From Pseudoalteromonas ruthenica (GTDB lineage: Bacteria > Pseudomonadota > Gammaproteobacteria > Enterobacterales > Alteromonadaceae), in contig NZ_CP023396.1 in assembly GCF_008808095.1 (NCBI RefSeq), forward strand, positions 2,046,001 to 2,110,000: 64,000 nucleotides of DNA. Reading direction: 5' to 3'. The position numbers and the translations under genes were made by a program. A model generated the notes under the pieces. That model was not told where the DNA came from. It ran no database searches and saw only the letters and a program-made list of their open reading frames with translations. This document shows, in pieces, positions 45,624-54,555 of this stretch. The stretch's first letter is position 1. Each line of letters opens with the position of its first letter.

Positions 45624-46424
45624 TCCAAAGGCCATCACCAGCGCTAACACGATACCGCTGACTAAACCGCCTAAATGCGCCCAGTTGGCCATAGGCATAA
45701 AGAAAGTATCGGTAAAACCAAAAACTAGCCACAGTAGCAGAAAACCAATCATCGCCTTGGTCATCATCGGTTTAGTTTTCGCTAGCAAAGGATAAATCCA
45801 GCAAAACCCTACCTGCGCATACACAACACCCGAGAGACCACCGAAATTAGGGCCGACCATAGTATATTGCGCCCACGCGCTGGCCAAAGAGCCAAGCAAA
45901 AACACACTCAATAAAGTGAGTTTCGATGTCTGGCGTTCAATAGCGGGCCCTAACGTCAACCACCACAGCACATTAAATATCAAATGAATTGCAGAGAAAT
46001 GAACGACTGCTGGCGTTATCCAAGAGAGCGGCTGCGATGCTTTAAACTGTAACAGTGGGAATATATGACTAAACTGGCCCAATAAAAACAGCGCATAGAT
46101 AATCACACTGATAATACTGACGCTTTTAACCAATAAACTTAGCCCGTTGAAGCGTTGCCACAAGTTAAGCTTATTGCCGCTGTAAACCAAGCCTGAATCG
46201 GTACGCCCACTTTGCCAAGCGGCATCACTGTATCGCGGATGATTCGGCTCTGTTTTAAACTCATTCCATAACGGCTGAGCAGCATGAAAATGCTCCGGAT
46301 CAACAGCAATAATTACATGCCCCTGCTGTGCAGGTTTGAGCTCGCCATGCAGCCCTTGAGTACTCAAGTAATCAATAAACCCTTGAGCAGCACGCACGTT
46401 ATTGGTGCTCCCTAGTTCAATCAT
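45603..46424 (-). CDS. glpG: Rhomboid intramembrane serine protease GlpG
   Basis: A 273-residue rhomboid (E. coli 276). A cytosolic N-terminal domain (1-75) precedes six helices. The catalytic Ser198 lies in GGLSG and His250 in ANWAHLGG; His147 and Asn151 (AIHLIFN) match the oxyanion residues of E. coli GlpG. It overlaps glpE by four nt, as in the glpEG unit. Confidence 0.95.
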   Translation of the reverse strand: MIELGSTNNVRAAQGFIDYLSTQGLHGELKPAQQGHVIIAVDPEHFHAAQPLWNEFKTEPNHPRYSDAAWQSGRTDSGLVYSGNKLNLWQRFNGLSLLVKSVSIISVIIYALFLLGQFSHIFPLLQFKASQPLSWITPAVVHFSAIHLIFNVLWWLTLGPAIERQTSKLTLLSVFLLGSLASAWAQYTMVGPNFGGLSGVVYAQVGFCWIYPLLAKTKPMMTKAMIGFLLLWLVFGFTDTFFMPMANWAHLGGLVSGIVLALVMAFGSNKKAA

Positions 46425-46738
46425 TTTTCAACCGACTGTGGAAATTGCTTCGCCCAGGCGTCAAAGCCGCCATCCATACTGTATACGTCATCAAACCCTT
46501 GCTCAGCTAGGTAACCAGCAGCGCCTTGCGAGCTAATACCGTGGTAACACACAATAATAATAGGTTGCTCATACTCCTTATGCAGCATGAACTCACCGAT
46601 ATTACTATTACTCAAATGCTCTGAACCAGGAATATGGCCGCTTGCGAAACTGTTCGGGTCACGTATATCAGCAATAACGACATTATCGTCGTTTAGTAAT
46701 TCATGTGTCTGCGACACCGAGATATGTTTAAAAGCCAT
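46421..46738 (-). CDS. glpE: Thiosulfate sulfurtransferase GlpE
   Basis: A 105-residue single-domain rhodanese (E. coli GlpE 108) that moves sulfane sulfur from thiosulfate to cyanide or thioredoxin-like acceptors. The active-site loop is VCYHGISSQ with Cys64. It is translated with glpG. Confidence 0.93.
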   Translation of the reverse strand: MAFKHISVSQTHELLNDDNVVIADIRDPNSFASGHIPGSEHLSNSNIGEFMLHKEYEQPIIIVCYHGISSQGAAGYLAEQGFDDVYSMDGGFDAWAKQFPQSVEK

Positions 46739-46765
46739 GGGACTCCAAATTTACTAAACACTGAA

Positions 46766-46784
46766 AAGGCGGCTTAGCCGCCTT
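46766..46784 (-). terminator. Terminator-like hairpin after tdh
   Basis: Stem AAGGCGGC/GCCGCCTT with loop TTA, followed on the minus strand by a short TTTT run, 10 nt past the tdh stop. The T tract is short, so efficiency is uncertain. Confidence 0.65.
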
Positions 46785-46794
46785 CATAGGCTAC

Positions 46795-47820
46795 TTACTG
46801 CCAATCGAGGATAACTTTACCCGACTGCCCCGACAACATCGTGTCGAAACCTTGCTGAAAGTCATCAATATTGAATTGATGAGTGATCACAGGGGAAATA
46901 TCAAGACCTGACTGAATCAAGCTGGCCATTTTGTACCAGGTTTCAAACATCTCACGACCATAAATACCCTTGATTACCAAGCCTTTAAAAATAACTTGGT
47001 TCCAGTCTACAGCCATATCTGAAGGCGGAATACCCAGCATGGCTATCTTGCCGCCATGGTTCATGTTATCAAGCATAGAGTTGAATGCCACCGGCACCCC
47101 TGACATCTCTAAGCCAACATCAAAGCCCTCTGTCATCCCCAACTCTGTCATCACGTCTTCGAGCTTTTCTTCACTGACGTTAACGGCCCGTGTAGCGCCC
47201 ATCTTACGGGCCAAATCAAGGCGGTACTCGTTGATGTCGGTGATCACCACATTGCGTGCGCCAACGTGCTTAGCTACAGCTGCAGCCATAATACCAATCG
47301 GGCCTGCGCCGGTGATCAATACATCTTCACCGACCAAATCGAACGACAAAGCAGTGTGTACAGCGTTGCCAAACGGGTCAAAAATAGAGGCCAGCTCATC
47401 GGAGATATTATCGGGGATCTTAAAAGCATTGAACGCCGGAATAACCAAGTATTCCGCAAAGCTGCCTTCACGGTTAACGCCCACACCTGTGGAATTACGA
47501 CACAAATGTACACGCCCAGCACGACAATTACGACAATGACCACAGGTAATATGACCTTCACCAGAAACCCGGTCGCCGACTTCAAAGCCTCGTACTTCCT
47601 GGCCCATATCGACAACCTCACCGACATACTCATGACCTACCACCATAGGCACTGGAATGGTGTTTTGCGCCCACTCATCCCAGTTGTAAATATGCACATC
47701 GGTGCCGCAAATAGCGGTTTTACGAACTTTAATCAATAAATCGTTGTGGCCCACTTCCGGTTTTGGCGCATCAGTCATCCAAATCCCGGTTTCAGCCTTT
47801 AATTTTGATAATGCTTTCAT
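46795..47820 (-). CDS. tdh: L-threonine 3-dehydrogenase Tdh
   Basis: A 341-residue zinc alcohol-dehydrogenase family enzyme (E. coli 341) oxidising threonine to 2-amino-3-ketobutyrate with NAD. The catalytic zinc Cys lies in CGTDVH and the next ligands in [10 protein letters not shown]; the four structural-zinc cysteines lie in [18 protein letters not shown] motif GAGPIG. A second Met directly before (47823) is possible. Kbl, which uses the product, is immediately upstream. Confidence 0.97.
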   Translation of the reverse strand: MKALSKLKAETGIWMTDAPKPEVGHNDLLIKVRKTAICGTDVHIYNWDEWAQNTIPVPMVVGHEYVGEVVDMGQEVRGFEVGDRVSGEGHITCGHCRNCRAGRVHLCRNSTGVGVNREGSFAEYLVIPAFNAFKIPDNISDELASIFDPFGNAVHTALSFDLVGEDVLITGAGPIGIMAAAVAKHVGARNVVITDINEYRLDLARKMGATRAVNVSEEKLEDVMTELGMTEGFDVGLEMSGVPVAFNSMLDNMNHGGKIAMLGIPPSDMAVDWNQVIFKGLVIKGIYGREMFETWYKMASLIQSGLDISPVITHQFNIDDFQQGFDTMLSGQSGKVILDWQ

Positions 47821-47830
47821 CACTGCGCTC

Positions 47831-49027
47831 CTAAATTACGCCCAACTCTTTGCCGATACGAATAAAGGCATCAATGGCTTTGTCGAGTTGCGCTTTGCTG
47901 TGTGCAGCAGAGATTTGGGTACGAATACGCGCCTGCCCTTTTGGCACCACTGGGAATGAGAACCCGGTGACATAAATGCCTTCAGCCAGTAGTTTATCGG
48001 CCATTTGCCCAGCGAGCTTGGCATCTCCTAGCATCACCGGAATAATGGCATGATCTTTACCAGCACAAGTGAAACCCGCCGCTTCCATTTGCTCACGGAA
48101 GTAAGCCGCATTGGACCATAAAGTATCGCGCAACTCTTTGCCATCAGCCAGCATATCCAGCACTTTTATTGACGCAGTCACAATGGATGGTGCCAGCGAG
48201 TTCGAGAATAAATAAGGACGTGAGCGTTGGCGTAGCCACTCAACGATTTCTTTCTTACCTGAGGTATAACCGCCTGATGCGCCGCCTAAGGCTTTACCTA
48301 GGGTTCCAGTGATAATATCGACACGGTCTAACACGCCACAGTACTCAGGCGTACCACGGCCGTTTTCACCAACAAAGCCTACAGCATGAGAGTCATCGAC
48401 CATAACGAGGGCATCGTACTTATCAGCTAAATCACACAGCGCTTCGAGGTTACAAATCACGCCATCCATCGAGAACACGCCGTCAGTGGCGATCAGCTTG
48501 GTTTTAGCGCCTGCTTCATCAGCGGCAATCAGTTGCTGCTCAAGGTCGGCCATATCATTGTTGGCATAGCGGAAACGCTTTGCTTTACATAGACGCACAC
48601 CGTCGATAATTGAGGCATGGTTTAGCGCATCGGAAATAATGGCGTCTTCAGGGCCAAGAATGGTCTCAAAAAGACCCGCATTGGCGTCAAAACAAGAAGA
48701 GTAAAGAATGGTGTCTTCGGTTTGTAAAAAGTCACTGATTTTGCTTTCAAGGGTTTTGTGAATGTCTTGCGTACCACAGATAAAACGCACGGAAGCAACA
48801 CCGAAACCATGGTCGTTCAAGCCTTGTTGCGCTGCTTTAATAAGCTCTGGATGATTCGCTAAACCAAGGTAGTTATTAGCACAAAAGTTAATCACTTTAT
48901 CGCCGCTGGCAACGTCAATTTCAGCCTGTTGCTGCGAGGTAATAATGCGCTCGCTTTTGTATAGGCCATCGGCTTTGACTTGCTCGATTTGCGCTTGCAG
49001 TTGAGTATAAAACGCAGAGGCTCTCAT
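47831..49027 (-). CDS. kbl: 2-amino-3-ketobutyrate CoA ligase (glycine C-acetyltransferase) Kbl
   Basis: A 398-residue PLP enzyme (E. coli 398) cleaving 2-amino-3-ketobutyrate with CoA to glycine and acetyl-CoA, the second step of threonine breakdown. The PLP-lysine segment is [17 protein letters not shown] 49027 has GGAGAAA nearby and gives the usual N terminus; the open frame extends four codons further. It forms the kbl-tdh operon; the leader carries a possible hairpin (49054-49079). Confidence 0.97.
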   Translation of the reverse strand: MRASAFYTQLQAQIEQVKADGLYKSERIITSQQQAEIDVASGDKVINFCANNYLGLANHPELIKAAQQGLNDHGFGVASVRFICGTQDIHKTLESKISDFLQTEDTILYSSCFDANAGLFETILGPEDAIISDALNHASIIDGVRLCKAKRFRYANNDMADLEQQLIAADEAGAKTKLIATDGVFSMDGVICNLEALCDLADKYDALVMVDDSHAVGFVGENGRGTPEYCGVLDRVDIITGTLGKALGGASGGYTSGKKEIVEWLRQRSRPYLFSNSLAPSIVTASIKVLDMLADGKELRDTLWSNAAYFREQMEAAGFTCAGKDHAIIPVMLGDAKLAGQMADKLLAEGIYVTGFSFPVVPKGQARIRTQISAAHSKAQLDKAIDAFIRIGKELGVI

Positions 49028-49053
49028 AGATTTCTCCAATACTTGAACGGGGG

Positions 49054-49079
49054 ACCCATGCTACGTCAAAGACGTGGGT
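49054..49079 (-). other. Possible hairpin in the kbl leader
   Basis: ACGTC-AAA-GACGT forms a stem just outside which ACCC and GGGT can pair across a five-base bulge. It lies 27-52 nt upstream of the kbl start codon. A TACAAT -10-like box lies further up on the minus strand. Evidence for a regulatory role is weak. Confidence 0.3.
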
Positions 49080-49200
49080 AGGTTCGCTTGTTAAACAAAG
49101 TTAGGGGTATTGTAAAAGGTTACACGTACAATTGCATTGTTTGTACACGCGGTTGGACCACAGCACAGCGTGGTAACCCATCCCGGATGTAAAGATTCCC

Positions 49201-49746
49201 TCACAGCAGTGCAGGCACATCAGCGAGCGCGTCGCAGGTGTAATCGGCATCACTTTGCGCCTTTTGGTCAAACTTTTGGCCGCTACGCACCAACACTTTA
49301 GTGCCAATGCCACAGCGCTGTGCAGCTTGGATATCGCCATGTTTGTCACCGACCATGACACAGTGCTCGGGGTCGAGGTTAAACGCAGCAATGCCGCGTT
49401 GCAACATGCCCGGTTCAGGCTTACGACAGCCACACTGCTGGCGGTAGTCGCCTATCCCCTTAGTGGGGTGATGAGGACAGTAATACACCTCATCAATGCG
49501 CACATCGTGCTGTAAAAACTGCTCTTTCATCCAGGTAGTAAGTTCAGCAAATTGTTGTTCGCTGTAATAGCCACGGGCAATACCCGATTGATTCGTGACA
49601 ATTATCAGTCGATAGCCACGCTGTTGAAAACTGCGACAGGCGGCAAACACGCCCGCAATAAACTCAAAATCTTCGGGTTTGTGGACATAGGCATGGTCGA
49701 CATTAATAACGCCATCGCGGTCTAAAAAAACGGCTTTATTGCTCAT
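49201..49746 (-). CDS. gmhB: D-glycero-beta-D-manno-heptose 1,7-bisphosphate 7-phosphatase GmhB
   Basis: A 181-residue HAD phosphatase of the LPS heptose pathway. Catalytic Asp motif FLDRDGVIN (about 7-15), the TNQSG motif II, and the zinc-binding CPHH and CGC clusters plus CRKPEPGM typical of GmhB are present. It overlaps the heptosyltransferase gene by four nt. Confidence 0.94.
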   Translation of the reverse strand: MSNKAVFLDRDGVINVDHAYVHKPEDFEFIAGVFAACRSFQQRGYRLIIVTNQSGIARGYYSEQQFAELTTWMKEQFLQHDVRIDEVYYCPHHPTKGIGDYRQQCGCRKPEPGMLQRGIAAFNLDPEHCVMVGDKHGDIQAAQRCGIGTKVLVRSGQKFDQKAQSDADYTCDALADVPALL

Positions 49747-50789
49747 AATCGGTGCTCGTGTACAACTTTATCAAACATCGCGGTCACAGCTTCAACACTA
49801 ATGCGATGCATTAGCTCACCTTTAACCCGCGTGCCCCAAGGTAACTGCTCAGCAGGCTTACCATGCTGTTCTTTAACCGCGTCAAAATAGCTTTCCACTA
49901 CGTACTGCTGCGATAGGTAGGGCCCGGTTCGCTTCGGGTTTGAGTGCGCATATAGGCCAATAACGGGTGTGCCTTGGGTCGTTGCCATATGCGCCGGACC
50001 GGTATCGGGAGCCAGTACTACGGTGGCCAAAGCCAACACGCAGGTCAGCTCTTTAAGCGAGGTTTGGCCCACCAAATTATTCACCTCAAAATCGCACTGG
50101 CTGATAATATCAGCGGCTAAAGCGCGCTCCATGTCGGTCGGGCCGCCAGTGAGTGCCACCTTGAAACCTTTACTCGCCGCATACTTGGCAACAGCAGCAT
50201 AACGTTCAGGTAGCCAATTACGCTCCGCTTTACTTGCCGCAGGGCTTATCACCAATAACGGATCGCCATTGTCGCCCACCAGCTCAACTGCTTTGGCTTT
50301 ATCTACCCCGCTCAAGGGCAACTGCCAGTGCGGGGTAAAATCTTGCACCCCTAATTGCTCGGCAAATTGCATAAAACCTTCGAGCACATGAGGTTCACTC
50401 TTAGCGTCGATGCGTTTATTAATAAATAGGCTGTGCAGTTCTTTTGAGCGTGCTTTATCGAAGCCGATTTTCACCCTAGCTGGAATACAACGGCTAACCA
50501 AGCCCGCTCTAAAAGCCACTTGCATGTTCAATAACACGTCAAAGCGCTGACCTTTGAAGCGTTGCTTTAAAGCTTTAAAAGCAGCCCTTCCCTGCTTTTT
50601 ATCAAACACCACCAGCTCGACCCCCGGCAATCCTTGCAACAGCATGGCCTCAACCTTGCCAATCACCCAAGTAATCTTGGCATTAGGATGCACTTTTTGA
50701 ATCGCTTGCACGGCACTGACGGCATGACACACATCGCCAATCGCAGACAAACGAAGGATACAAATGGATTGCACAGACTCTAGCGGCAC
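49743..50789 (-). CDS. LPS heptosyltransferase family protein (GT9)
   Basis: A 348-residue GT-B fold glycosyltransferase of family GT9, which moves ADP-heptose onto the LPS inner core at the inner membrane face. The N-terminal signature is ICILRLSAIGDVCHAV, and the sugar-nucleotide site is PDTGPAHMATTQGTPVIGLY. Whether it is the first (WaaC) or a later heptosyltransferase is not clear. The GTG at 50789 has AGGA eight nt upstream and gives the normal start; a TTG at 50834 in frame is the alternative. Operon with gmhB. Confidence 0.82.
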   Translation of the reverse strand: MPLESVQSICILRLSAIGDVCHAVSAVQAIQKVHPNAKITWVIGKVEAMLLQGLPGVELVVFDKKQGRAAFKALKQRFKGQRFDVLLNMQVAFRAGLVSRCIPARVKIGFDKARSKELHSLFINKRIDAKSEPHVLEGFMQFAEQLGVQDFTPHWQLPLSGVDKAKAVELVGDNGDPLLVISPAASKAERNWLPERYAAVAKYAASKGFKVALTGGPTDMERALAADIISQCDFEVNNLVGQTSLKELTCVLALATVVLAPDTGPAHMATTQGTPVIGLYAHSNPKRTGPYLSQQYVVESYFDAVKEQHGKPAEQLPWGTRVKGELMHRISVEAVTAMFDKVVHEHRL

Positions 50790-50922
50790 GCGGTATTTCC
50801 TAATAGCAATTAATCTTCGCAAATGGTAAAGCAACCCCAGCGCAATGCAAGCGTGAAGCGGTTTAACCTGACTCCAAAAGCAGCTACACTAGCGCCATTA
50901 TTTTGTTTGCCTTGTAACACTC

Positions 50923-51648
50923 ATGCATACTCGCCCACTTTCTTCCAAGCACACGCTATTAACGTACAAATACCCAGCCCAATCTGTGCAGGAAAATTGG
51001 TTCGAGCCGACGTTTTGGTTAAAGCAAAATAAGGTCTATGCACAAAAAAGCGGCCGAGCAACCACCTATTTTTTCGAACATCAGGGTTTACGGGCAGTGC
51101 TTCGCCACTATTGGCGCGGCGGATTGATTGGCAAGGTGCTGAGCGATCAGTATTTTTATACTGGTTTAGCCAACACCCGAGTATACAAAGAGTTCGCCCT
51201 CACCTGCCAACTTCATGAACAAGGCCTGCCTGTAGTTGAACCCATAGCTGCCATGATTCGCCGCAACGGCTTAATTTACCGGGGCGACATTATCACCCGG
51301 GCACTACCAGGGGCGCAAAGTTTGTGTGAAAAGCTAGTTGCCGCGCCCCTAGAAGATACGCTGATAAGCCATATCGGCACCACCCTGGCTCGCTTCCATC
51401 AAGCCGGGGTGTATCATGCTGATTTAAATATTAATAATATTTTGTTTGGCGCTGACAACCAGGCCCATGTTATCGATTTTGATCGTGGCGAGCTGCGCAT
51501 TCCCAAGCAACAATGGCAGCAGCAGAATATCGCCCGCTTACAACGTAGTTTCGCTAAAGAAGCCGCTCGACAGCCCAGTTTTCATTGGCAAGAACACCAT
51601 TGGCAACGCTTAGAGCAAGCTTACCTCGATACCCTAAACGCTCTATAA
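50923..51648 (+). CDS. kdkA: 3-deoxy-D-manno-octulosonic acid kinase KdkA
   Basis: A 241-residue kinase-fold protein, the same length as H. influenzae KdkA, that phosphorylates Kdo in the LPS inner core. The catalytic loop YHADLNINNILF starts at residue 164 (Asp167), and the metal motif DFDRGEL follows. It lies divergently from the heptosyltransferase gene, in a cluster for Kdo and heptose. Its end overlaps the next, convergent gene by six nt. Confidence 0.9.
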   Translation: MHTRPLSSKHTLLTYKYPAQSVQENWFEPTFWLKQNKVYAQKSGRATTYFFEHQGLRAVLRHYWRGGLIGKVLSDQYFYTGLANTRVYKEFALTCQLHEQGLPVVEPIAAMIRRNGLIYRGDIITRALPGAQSLCEKLVAAPLEDTLISHIGTTLARFHQAGVYHADLNINNILFGADNQAHVIDFDRGELRIPKQQWQQQNIARLQRSFAKEAARQPSFHWQEHHWQRLEQAYLDTLNAL

Positions 51649-52752
51649 CGCCAACAACTCTTGAAATTGCTTGGCAATGAAATCTTGGCTATGCAATTGC
51701 GCACGCCCCTGCAAAGCGTTTTGTATGCTTGCCCACTGCTGTTCATCATTGAGCAGTGCTACCGCTTGTGCAGTCAGCGTGTTACGGTTTAACGGCGCAG
51801 CATGCACTAACCCCTGTGCAGAGCACATTGCTAGGCGCTTAGGCTGATCTTTAGAAACGGGCGCGGCAACACAAGGGAGCTGCAAAGCAATCGCTTGTAA
51901 TAAAGCATCGCCGGCACTCAGCAGACCCATCTTGGCATTAGCCAGTAAAGCAATAAACTCAGCATTACTCAAGCCACCGACAACATGCACCAAGGGGTCG
52001 CTCGATACAGGCAAAGCGTCAGGGTAATTAGCCCCAAATACGACCACCGTCGGGATATTTAAGCGCTCACTTAACTCTTGTGCAGCCTTATAAAATACAT
52101 CGGCACAGACTCCTTGCTCACTCAGGTGCCCGCCTGAGCCGGCGTTAACAACAACGTATTGACCCGCTTGAACCCCTCTATCGGCCATTGCTTGTCGTGT
52201 TGATTGAGCATCAGGGAGCGCAAAGTAAGGGCCTATGTTGATTGGCTCAACTAAGTTGAAACAGCGAATTTTAAGGCGTTCCAACCAACTTAGTGGTTCG
52301 ATGCAAAAGTCTGGCTGCACCACCCAGTGCTTATCAATACAATCAACGCGATTTAGCTTGAGCCCTTTTGCGCGCTTTTTAGCGTGCTGAGAAATAAACA
52401 CAACCTGGGCTCCCGCTGCACGGGCACTGCGCATCTGCGATGCTCTTCCAGCACAATCAAAAATCACGACATCGGGCTTATAATCTTGGATTAACGCACA
52501 CACACGCGTATTTTCTTTTGTCGGCGACTGCACCAGTAAGGTGGTATTGAAGGGACAGGTACTGGCGTACTTGGTGTGCTGATTAAGAGCAAAATGCACA
52601 TCAATAGCATCCGCGTAGCGCTGCTTTAAACTCAGGGCTAGGGTTAGAGAACGTATATATTCGCCGATACCTTCAGTGGATGAGACCGGAATGAATAGCA
52701 GCCGTTTTACACTTGTTGGTGCTATTGGGCTAATGCGCTCGGAATGTTCCAT
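51643..52752 (-). CDS. Unassigned GT-B-like glycosyltransferase homologue
   Basis: A 369-residue soluble protein. The N-terminal half (FIPVSSTEGIGEYIRSL, about 20-36) and the C-terminal half (VVNAGSGGHLSEQG, then GLSNAEFIALLANAKMGLLSAGD) look like the two Rossmann halves of a GT-B enzyme of the MurG/PseG type. It lacks the GT9 and GT4 signatures. Context is LPS core/surface polysaccharide genes. It starts with ATG after GGAG, is convergent with kdkA and divergent from wzi-like. Substrate unknown. Confidence 0.6.
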   Translation of the reverse strand: MEHSERISPIAPTSVKRLLFIPVSSTEGIGEYIRSLTLALSLKQRYADAIDVHFALNQHTKYASTCPFNTTLLVQSPTKENTRVCALIQDYKPDVVIFDCAGRASQMRSARAAGAQVVFISQHAKKRAKGLKLNRVDCIDKHWVVQPDFCIEPLSWLERLKIRCFNLVEPINIGPYFALPDAQSTRQAMADRGVQAGQYVVVNAGSGGHLSEQGVCADVFYKAAQELSERLNIPTVVVFGANYPDALPVSSDPLVHVVGGLSNAEFIALLANAKMGLLSAGDALLQAIALQLPCVAAPVSKDQPKRLAMCSAQGLVHAAPLNRNTLTAQAVALLNDEQQWASIQNALQGRAQLHSQDFIAKQFQELLAL

Positions 52753-52931
52753 TTACTCCACATTCTGGCTTGCGTTAATCGCCTCATTATATAGGGGGTT
52801 GATGTAGTTTTCGATACCCTCACGGTCGCTGTATTGAATATTTAATAAATTATCAAAGCGTATTTCAACTGCTGCAAACTCACTATTAGCTTGGTAGACT
52901 ACCCGCTCGTTTTGTATTAGGGACTAATAAC

Positions 52932-54491
52932 GTGCGCTTCTCTACTTCTTCATTATGCACTTTTTTGTGTTTAGTTAGTTCTTCAGTTTTTGCTGAGCCT
53001 TGGGTTAAGCCTGATGATTATGGTCTTCGTGCAGATATCCAACGCCTTGCCGATGCCGGTGTAATCTCAGCCCCGGTAACCACATTTCCACTTATGTGGA
53101 ATAGCTTTATCGACGAGTTGCGCGCGGCACCGGTTGCGTCATTAAGTGCTGAGCTTCAAGATGCGGCACTGCGTGTACGTCACCGCTTTGAATCCGAAAA
53201 TGGCCAACCTCACAACTTTCAAGTGCATAGCTTTAAAGCCACCGACCCCCGTGCAGTCACCAGTTTTGGGATGAGCCACTCTCAGCAAACAGAAATGCTT
53301 GCAAGTTACAGCTACTTGGGAGAGAACTTTGCGGCAAAACTGGCAGTTAATCACCGCGAAGACGGACGTAATTGTTATGTCAAAGATAAAGGCCAAGCGG
53401 ATATCGTGGCCAATGAGCAAGCACTCGAGCAATGTGATGACACGACTTTGGACCACAGTTATATCGCTTATCGTTTAGGAAACTGGATATTTCGTGCCGG
53501 TGCGGTTGAGCAGTTTTGGGGGCCGGGTATTGATAACAGCTTGATTATATCCACCAACGCCAAGCCGCTACCAGCGATTAGTGTGAGCCGTGAAAAGGCC
53601 ACCGCGTTTGAGACGCCGTGGCTAAGTTGGATTGGTCCTTGGTCATTTACCGCACAGATGGCGCAACTTGAGTCAACACGGGTCGAGCCTGATGCGATGC
53701 TATGGAGCACCCGCGTTAATTTCCGCCCGCTACAACAACTTGAAGTCGCTTTATCGTGGTCAGCGCAATGGGCAGGTGAAGGCCAGCCAAGCTCCTTAGG
53801 AGACTTTGTTGATATGATCTTAGGTAAAACCGAATGTGCAAACGGCGCTGACAGCTGTACCTCTGAGCAGGAGACCAAACTCGGTAACCAACTTGCGGGG
53901 CTCGATGTGCGTTGGTCAGACACGCTTTTTTCTCAGCCTTATGCCTTGTATGTCAGCACAATTGGAGAAGATGCAAGCAGTTACTTTAAACCGGCAGACA
54001 GAGCTTATGTCTTTGGCGCCCAAACCAGCGCATATGCATTCGCGCAAAACCTGACTTTTAACCTGGAATATATCGATACTGGCGTCAGCTGTGCCGCCGA
54101 AGCACCGGATATTGAAAACTGCTATTATGAGCACTCTATTTATCTATCTGGCTATCGTTATCAAGGACGGACTATTGGCTCGGCTTACGATAACGACACG
54201 CAATCTTGGGTATTTACTGTTTTAGGCCAACAAAGTAATGGTCATGACTGGCAAGTCAAGTTGCGCCAAATCGACTTTAACAGTGACAACAGCGATCGTT
54301 ACCCCAACAACCCTGACCTTGGTCATAGCATTACCAAAACACCGATTGATAGCCAGCAGCTGGAAGCTCGCTATCGCTTTTTAGCGATGAAAGGACGTTT
54401 CACTGTGGGTGGCGTTGTTGCTAACAATGATACCGTTGAGGGCTCAGAAACAGACACCAGCGCATACTTAAAGTTTGAATACAACTTTTAA
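52932..54491 (+). CDS. Capsule assembly Wzi-family outer membrane protein
   Basis: A 519-residue protein with a signal peptide (cleaved near VFA-E, residue 21) and a long region of alternating polar/hydrophobic strands ending in the aromatic YLKFEYNF, a barrel C-terminal signature. The start (KPDDYGLRADIQRLADAGVI, the helical plug-like motif) matches the Wzi family that anchors capsular polysaccharide at the surface. GTG start with AGGGA eight nt before. Its neighbours are LPS core genes rather than a wza-wzb-wzc cluster, so its partner polymer is unknown. Confidence 0.82.
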   Translation: MRFSTSSLCTFLCLVSSSVFAEPWVKPDDYGLRADIQRLADAGVISAPVTTFPLMWNSFIDELRAAPVASLSAELQDAALRVRHRFESENGQPHNFQVHSFKATDPRAVTSFGMSHSQQTEMLASYSYLGENFAAKLAVNHREDGRNCYVKDKGQADIVANEQALEQCDDTTLDHSYIAYRLGNWIFRAGAVEQFWGPGIDNSLIISTNAKPLPAISVSREKATAFETPWLSWIGPWSFTAQMAQLESTRVEPDAMLWSTRVNFRPLQQLEVALSWSAQWAGEGQPSSLGDFVDMILGKTECANGADSCTSEQETKLGNQLAGLDVRWSDTLFSQPYALYVSTIGEDASSYFKPADRAYVFGAQTSAYAFAQNLTFNLEYIDTGVSCAAEAPDIENCYYEHSIYLSGYRYQGRTIGSAYDNDTQSWVFTVLGQQSNGHDWQVKLRQIDFNSDNSDRYPNNPDLGHSITKTPIDSQQLEARYRFLAMKGRFTVGGVVANNDTVEGSETDTSAYLKFEYNF

Positions 54492-54503
54492 ACCTGACTC
54501 ATC

Positions 54504-54529
54504 AAAAAAGGAGCCGTAGCTCCTTTTTT
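54504..54529 (+). terminator. Terminator of the Wzi-family gene
   Basis: Stem AAAAAAGGAGC/GCTCCTTTTTT with loop CGTA, 12 nt after the stop; it can also serve hldE on the minus strand. Confidence 0.88.
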
Positions 54530-54555
54530 ACTGTCCTTTTTTACTGTCCTTTTTT
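54530..54555. repeat. Tandem 13-bp duplication at the 3' end of hldE
   Basis: ACTGTCCTTTTTT occurs twice in a row. The second copy (54543-54555) contains the end of the hldE coding region and the first lies in its 3' flank. Confidence 0.8.

Noticed and set aside
49028..49200. Glycine or threonine riboswitch before kbl
   Set aside because: No aptamer core that I recognise and only a small hairpin is visible.
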